Below are positions 13,362 to 14,632 of a stretch of DNA of 14,632 nucleotides, in pieces. Source of the DNA: Betaproteobacteria bacterium. Its GTDB lineage: Bacteria; Pseudomonadota; Gammaproteobacteria; Burkholderiales; SG8-41. How positions within the stretch are numbered: position 1 is the first letter of the stretch; the number at the start of each line of letters is the position of its first letter. The stretch is from NCBI GenBank assembly GCA_021414185.1, contig JAIOOZ010000423.1, positions 1 to 14,632 on the forward strand. The letters run 5' to 3'. The position numbers and the translations under genes are program-made. Under the pieces are notes generated by a model. It was not told the origin of the DNA. It saw only the letters and a program-made list of their open reading frames with translations, and made no database searches.

Positions 13362-14324
13362 TCACTCGCCTATCGGCAGGTCGATGCCTATGCCTTGTGC
13401 GCGCGCAATGCCGAGAATGTAGTGGCCGGTGTATATGTCCTGGATGCCCATGCCATGGGATTCATAGAGCGTGATCTCGTCGCGCGCCTTGCGCCCCGCA
13501 ATATGTCCGGCGATCAGCTCGCCGAGCTCGGGCAGAGCATCCCAGTCGAGCCTGCCGCTTTCGATCAGCGGCAGCAAGTCGCCGCATTCGTTGCGTGCCG
13601 TGCCGCGCGAATCGACGACGACGCGCGCGCAACGCTTGATCGCGGCTTCGTCCAGCTCGCGGCGCGTGAGCGCGTTGGAGCCCGCGGCGTTGATGTGCTG
13701 GCCCGGTTCCAGCCATTCGCCAAGCAGCACCGGCGAAGACGCCTTGGTGATGACGTTGACGATGTCGACGCCGTGCACCGCTTCGGGGGCGCTCGTCACT
13801 GCTTCCATTTTGATGCCCAGTTTGGCGCTCATCTTGTCGCAGAAATCCCGCGCTTTCTCGGATTTGCGGCTATAAACTTTGGCGGACGTTATCTTGCGTA
13901 CCGCACAGACGGCTTCGAGCTGGCCGACGGCCTGCTTGCCCGCGCCTATCATGCCGACCGTCGCGGCGTCCGCGCGCGCCATGTAACGCGTTGCAACACC
14001 GCTCGCAGCGCCGGTGCGCACCATGCCAAGATGGCTCGCTTCTATCATCGCGACGAGATTGCCGCTGTCGGTATCGATGAGGTGGACGTGGTAACGCGAG
14101 CCTTTGCCCGGATTCGAGTAATAAATCTTGTAGCCGATCATTTTCAGATCGGGCGCCGCGGCCTGCAGGATGTGCTGGGTACCGGCCGGCGAGCGCGCCC
14201 GCATGCGCGGCACGTCGATCGCGCGGCCTTCCGCGCGCGCTTTCAGCGCCGCTTCGACGAGCTCGACGGTCTTCGGCATCGTCAGGATTTGCGCGACTTC
14301 TTTTTCGTTGATATAGCGGAGCAT
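13362..14324 (-). CDS. Ornithine cyclodeaminase/mu-crystallin family protein
   Basis: NAD(P)-binding protein of 320 residues from the family that includes ornithine cyclodeaminase, archaeal alanine dehydrogenase and ketimine reductase. Visible: substrate-side segment MRARSPAG and K66 in MIGYKIYYSN, RTGAASGVAT (103-112), Rossmann loop GMIGAGKQAVGQLEAV (124-139), IVNVITKASSPVL, and GSNALTRRELD (215-225). In true ornithine cyclodeaminases the third residue of the last motif is the catalytic aspartate; here it is N217, so classical cyclodeamination is doubtful, and an imine reductase or opine-like dehydrogenase role is possible. No strong ribosome binding site precedes ATG. It lies 86 bases after the thiamine-diphosphate enzyme gene, across a repeat, and directly upstream of the methyltransferase. 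Confidence 0.85.
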   Translation of the reverse strand: MLRYINEKEVAQILTMPKTVELVEAALKARAEGRAIDVPRMRARSPAGTQHILQAAAPDLKMIGYKIYYSNPGKGSRYHVHLIDTDSGNLVAMIEASHLGMVRTGAASGVATRYMARADAATVGMIGAGKQAVGQLEAVCAVRKITSAKVYSRKSEKARDFCDKMSAKLGIKMEAVTSAPEAVHGVDIVNVITKASSPVLLGEWLEPGQHINAAGSNALTRRELDEAAIKRCARVVVDSRGTARNECGDLLPLIESGRLDWDALPELGELIAGHIAGRKARDEITLYESHGMGIQDIYTGHYILGIARAQGIGIDLPIGE

Positions 14325-14327
14325 GAT

Positions 14328-14418
14328 GGGGCGAAGAAAGACGGAGAAGGAGAGACGATAGTCGGTAGGGAAAGGAGAGTCGATCTGGTTTTTCGCCTCT
14401 CGTCTCTCGCCTAGCCCC
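14328..14418. repeat. Purine/pyrimidine-biased hairpin repeat, GAGAGACGA family
   Basis: Ends are GGGGC (14328-14332) and GCCCC (14414-14418); inside, GAGAGACGA (14350-14358) pairs perfectly with TCGTCTCTC (14400-14408). Strongly purine-rich on the left and pyrimidine-rich on the right of the + strand. On the - strand the first bases read GGGGCTAG, and that TAG ends the thiamine-diphosphate enzyme. Confidence 0.65.
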
Positions 14419-14632
14419 TTTCCTGATTTTTAAGTGCTTCAGCGCGAATCGCCGACAGGGTCGTGCGCGGCGAGATGGCATCCTGGTCGATGCGCAATTC
14501 CAGCAGCGCAGCGGTCTTGGCGTTCCAGGCACGCTCGAACGCGGCTTCGAAGTCGGCGGTCTTCTCGACGATTTCACCGTGCAGGCCATAGGCGCGCGCG
14601 AGCGCCGCAAAATCGGGATTGAGGAGGCTGGT
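14411..14632 (-). CDS. Thiamine-diphosphate-dependent enzyme (acetolactate synthase-like), C-terminal fragment
   Basis: The last 73 residues of a gene whose start lies beyond the window. Reading the - strand from 14632 gives NPDFAALARAYGLHGEIVEK, then a helix DFEAAFERAWNAKTAALLEL, RIDQDAISPRTTLSAIR, and a short tail ending KNQERG. This is the typical end of the C-terminal pyrophosphate-binding domain in acetolactate-synthase-like enzymes. The catalytic glutamate and GDG metal motif are outside the window, so substrate class (2-oxoacid decarboxylase, carboligase or oxidase) cannot be decided. The final codons and TAG fall in the outer edge of the repeat at 14328-14418. It would be the first known gene of the - strand run towards 11607. 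Confidence 0.82.
   Translation of the reverse strand, partial: TSLLNPDFAALARAYGLHGEIVEKTADFEAAFERAWNAKTAALLELRIDQDAISPRTTLSAIRAEALKNQERG

Noticed and set aside
13062..14414. A 450-residue open frame on the + strand
   Set aside because: It is antisense to the methyltransferase and cyclodeaminase-family genes, is rich in Arg/His/Asp, and has no recognisable motif; typical high-GC shadow.

Overview
The window reads as a stretch of chromosome from a Betaproteobacterium, most likely Burkholderiales or an uncultured relative. The reasons are high GC, strong GGAGGAG-type ribosome binding sites, and above all four Bug-family periplasmic solute-binding proteins in about 9 kb, a gene expansion typical of Bordetella/Cupriavidus/Variovorax-type genomes. 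No tRNA, rRNA, CRISPR array, transposase or phage gene was seen. Seventeen protein genes are supported, two of them cut by the window edges.

Layout. Positions 1-4455 (+ strand): end of a 3-oxo-tetronate kinase (OtnK), its partner decarboxylase (OtnC), two Bug binding proteins and an enolase-superfamily dehydratase very like D(-)-tartrate dehydratase. This looks like one transcription unit for uptake and breakdown of four-carbon sugar acids. Positions 4456-5440: a small accessory patch with a hairpin repeat, a 68-residue putative membrane protein, an HNH nuclease on the - strand, and an AT-rich palindrome. Positions 5441-9327 (- strand): amidohydrolase, Asp/Glu-racemase-family protein, Bug protein and a secreted alpha/beta-hydrolase of the esterase 713 type, in that transcription order. 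Positions 9328-9461: a divergent promoter region. Positions 9462-11631 (+): a fourth Bug protein and a Gfo/Idh/MocA oxidoreductase. Positions 11607-14632 (-): end of a thiamine-diphosphate enzyme, an ornithine-cyclodeaminase/mu-crystallin family protein, a TylF-like methyltransferase and a beta-hydroxyacid dehydrogenase.

How it may work together (inference): carboxylated small molecules are captured in the periplasm by Bug proteins, imported by a tripartite tricarboxylate transporter whose membrane subunits are not in this window, and fed to dedicated dehydratase, kinase/decarboxylase, lactone-hydrolase and dehydrogenase steps. The - strand block 9327-5441 is the least familiar combination and the best candidate for an undescribed pathway.

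The most striking non-coding signal is that nearly every intergenic gap just after a stop codon holds a different hairpin or tandem-motif repeat (373-469, 2156-2183, 3185-3258, 4480-4581, 10456-10562, 12550-12680, 14328-14418). Two families occur in arms built from short tandem units. One element extends the OtnK reading frame and two others appear to supply the stop codon of the gene they abut.
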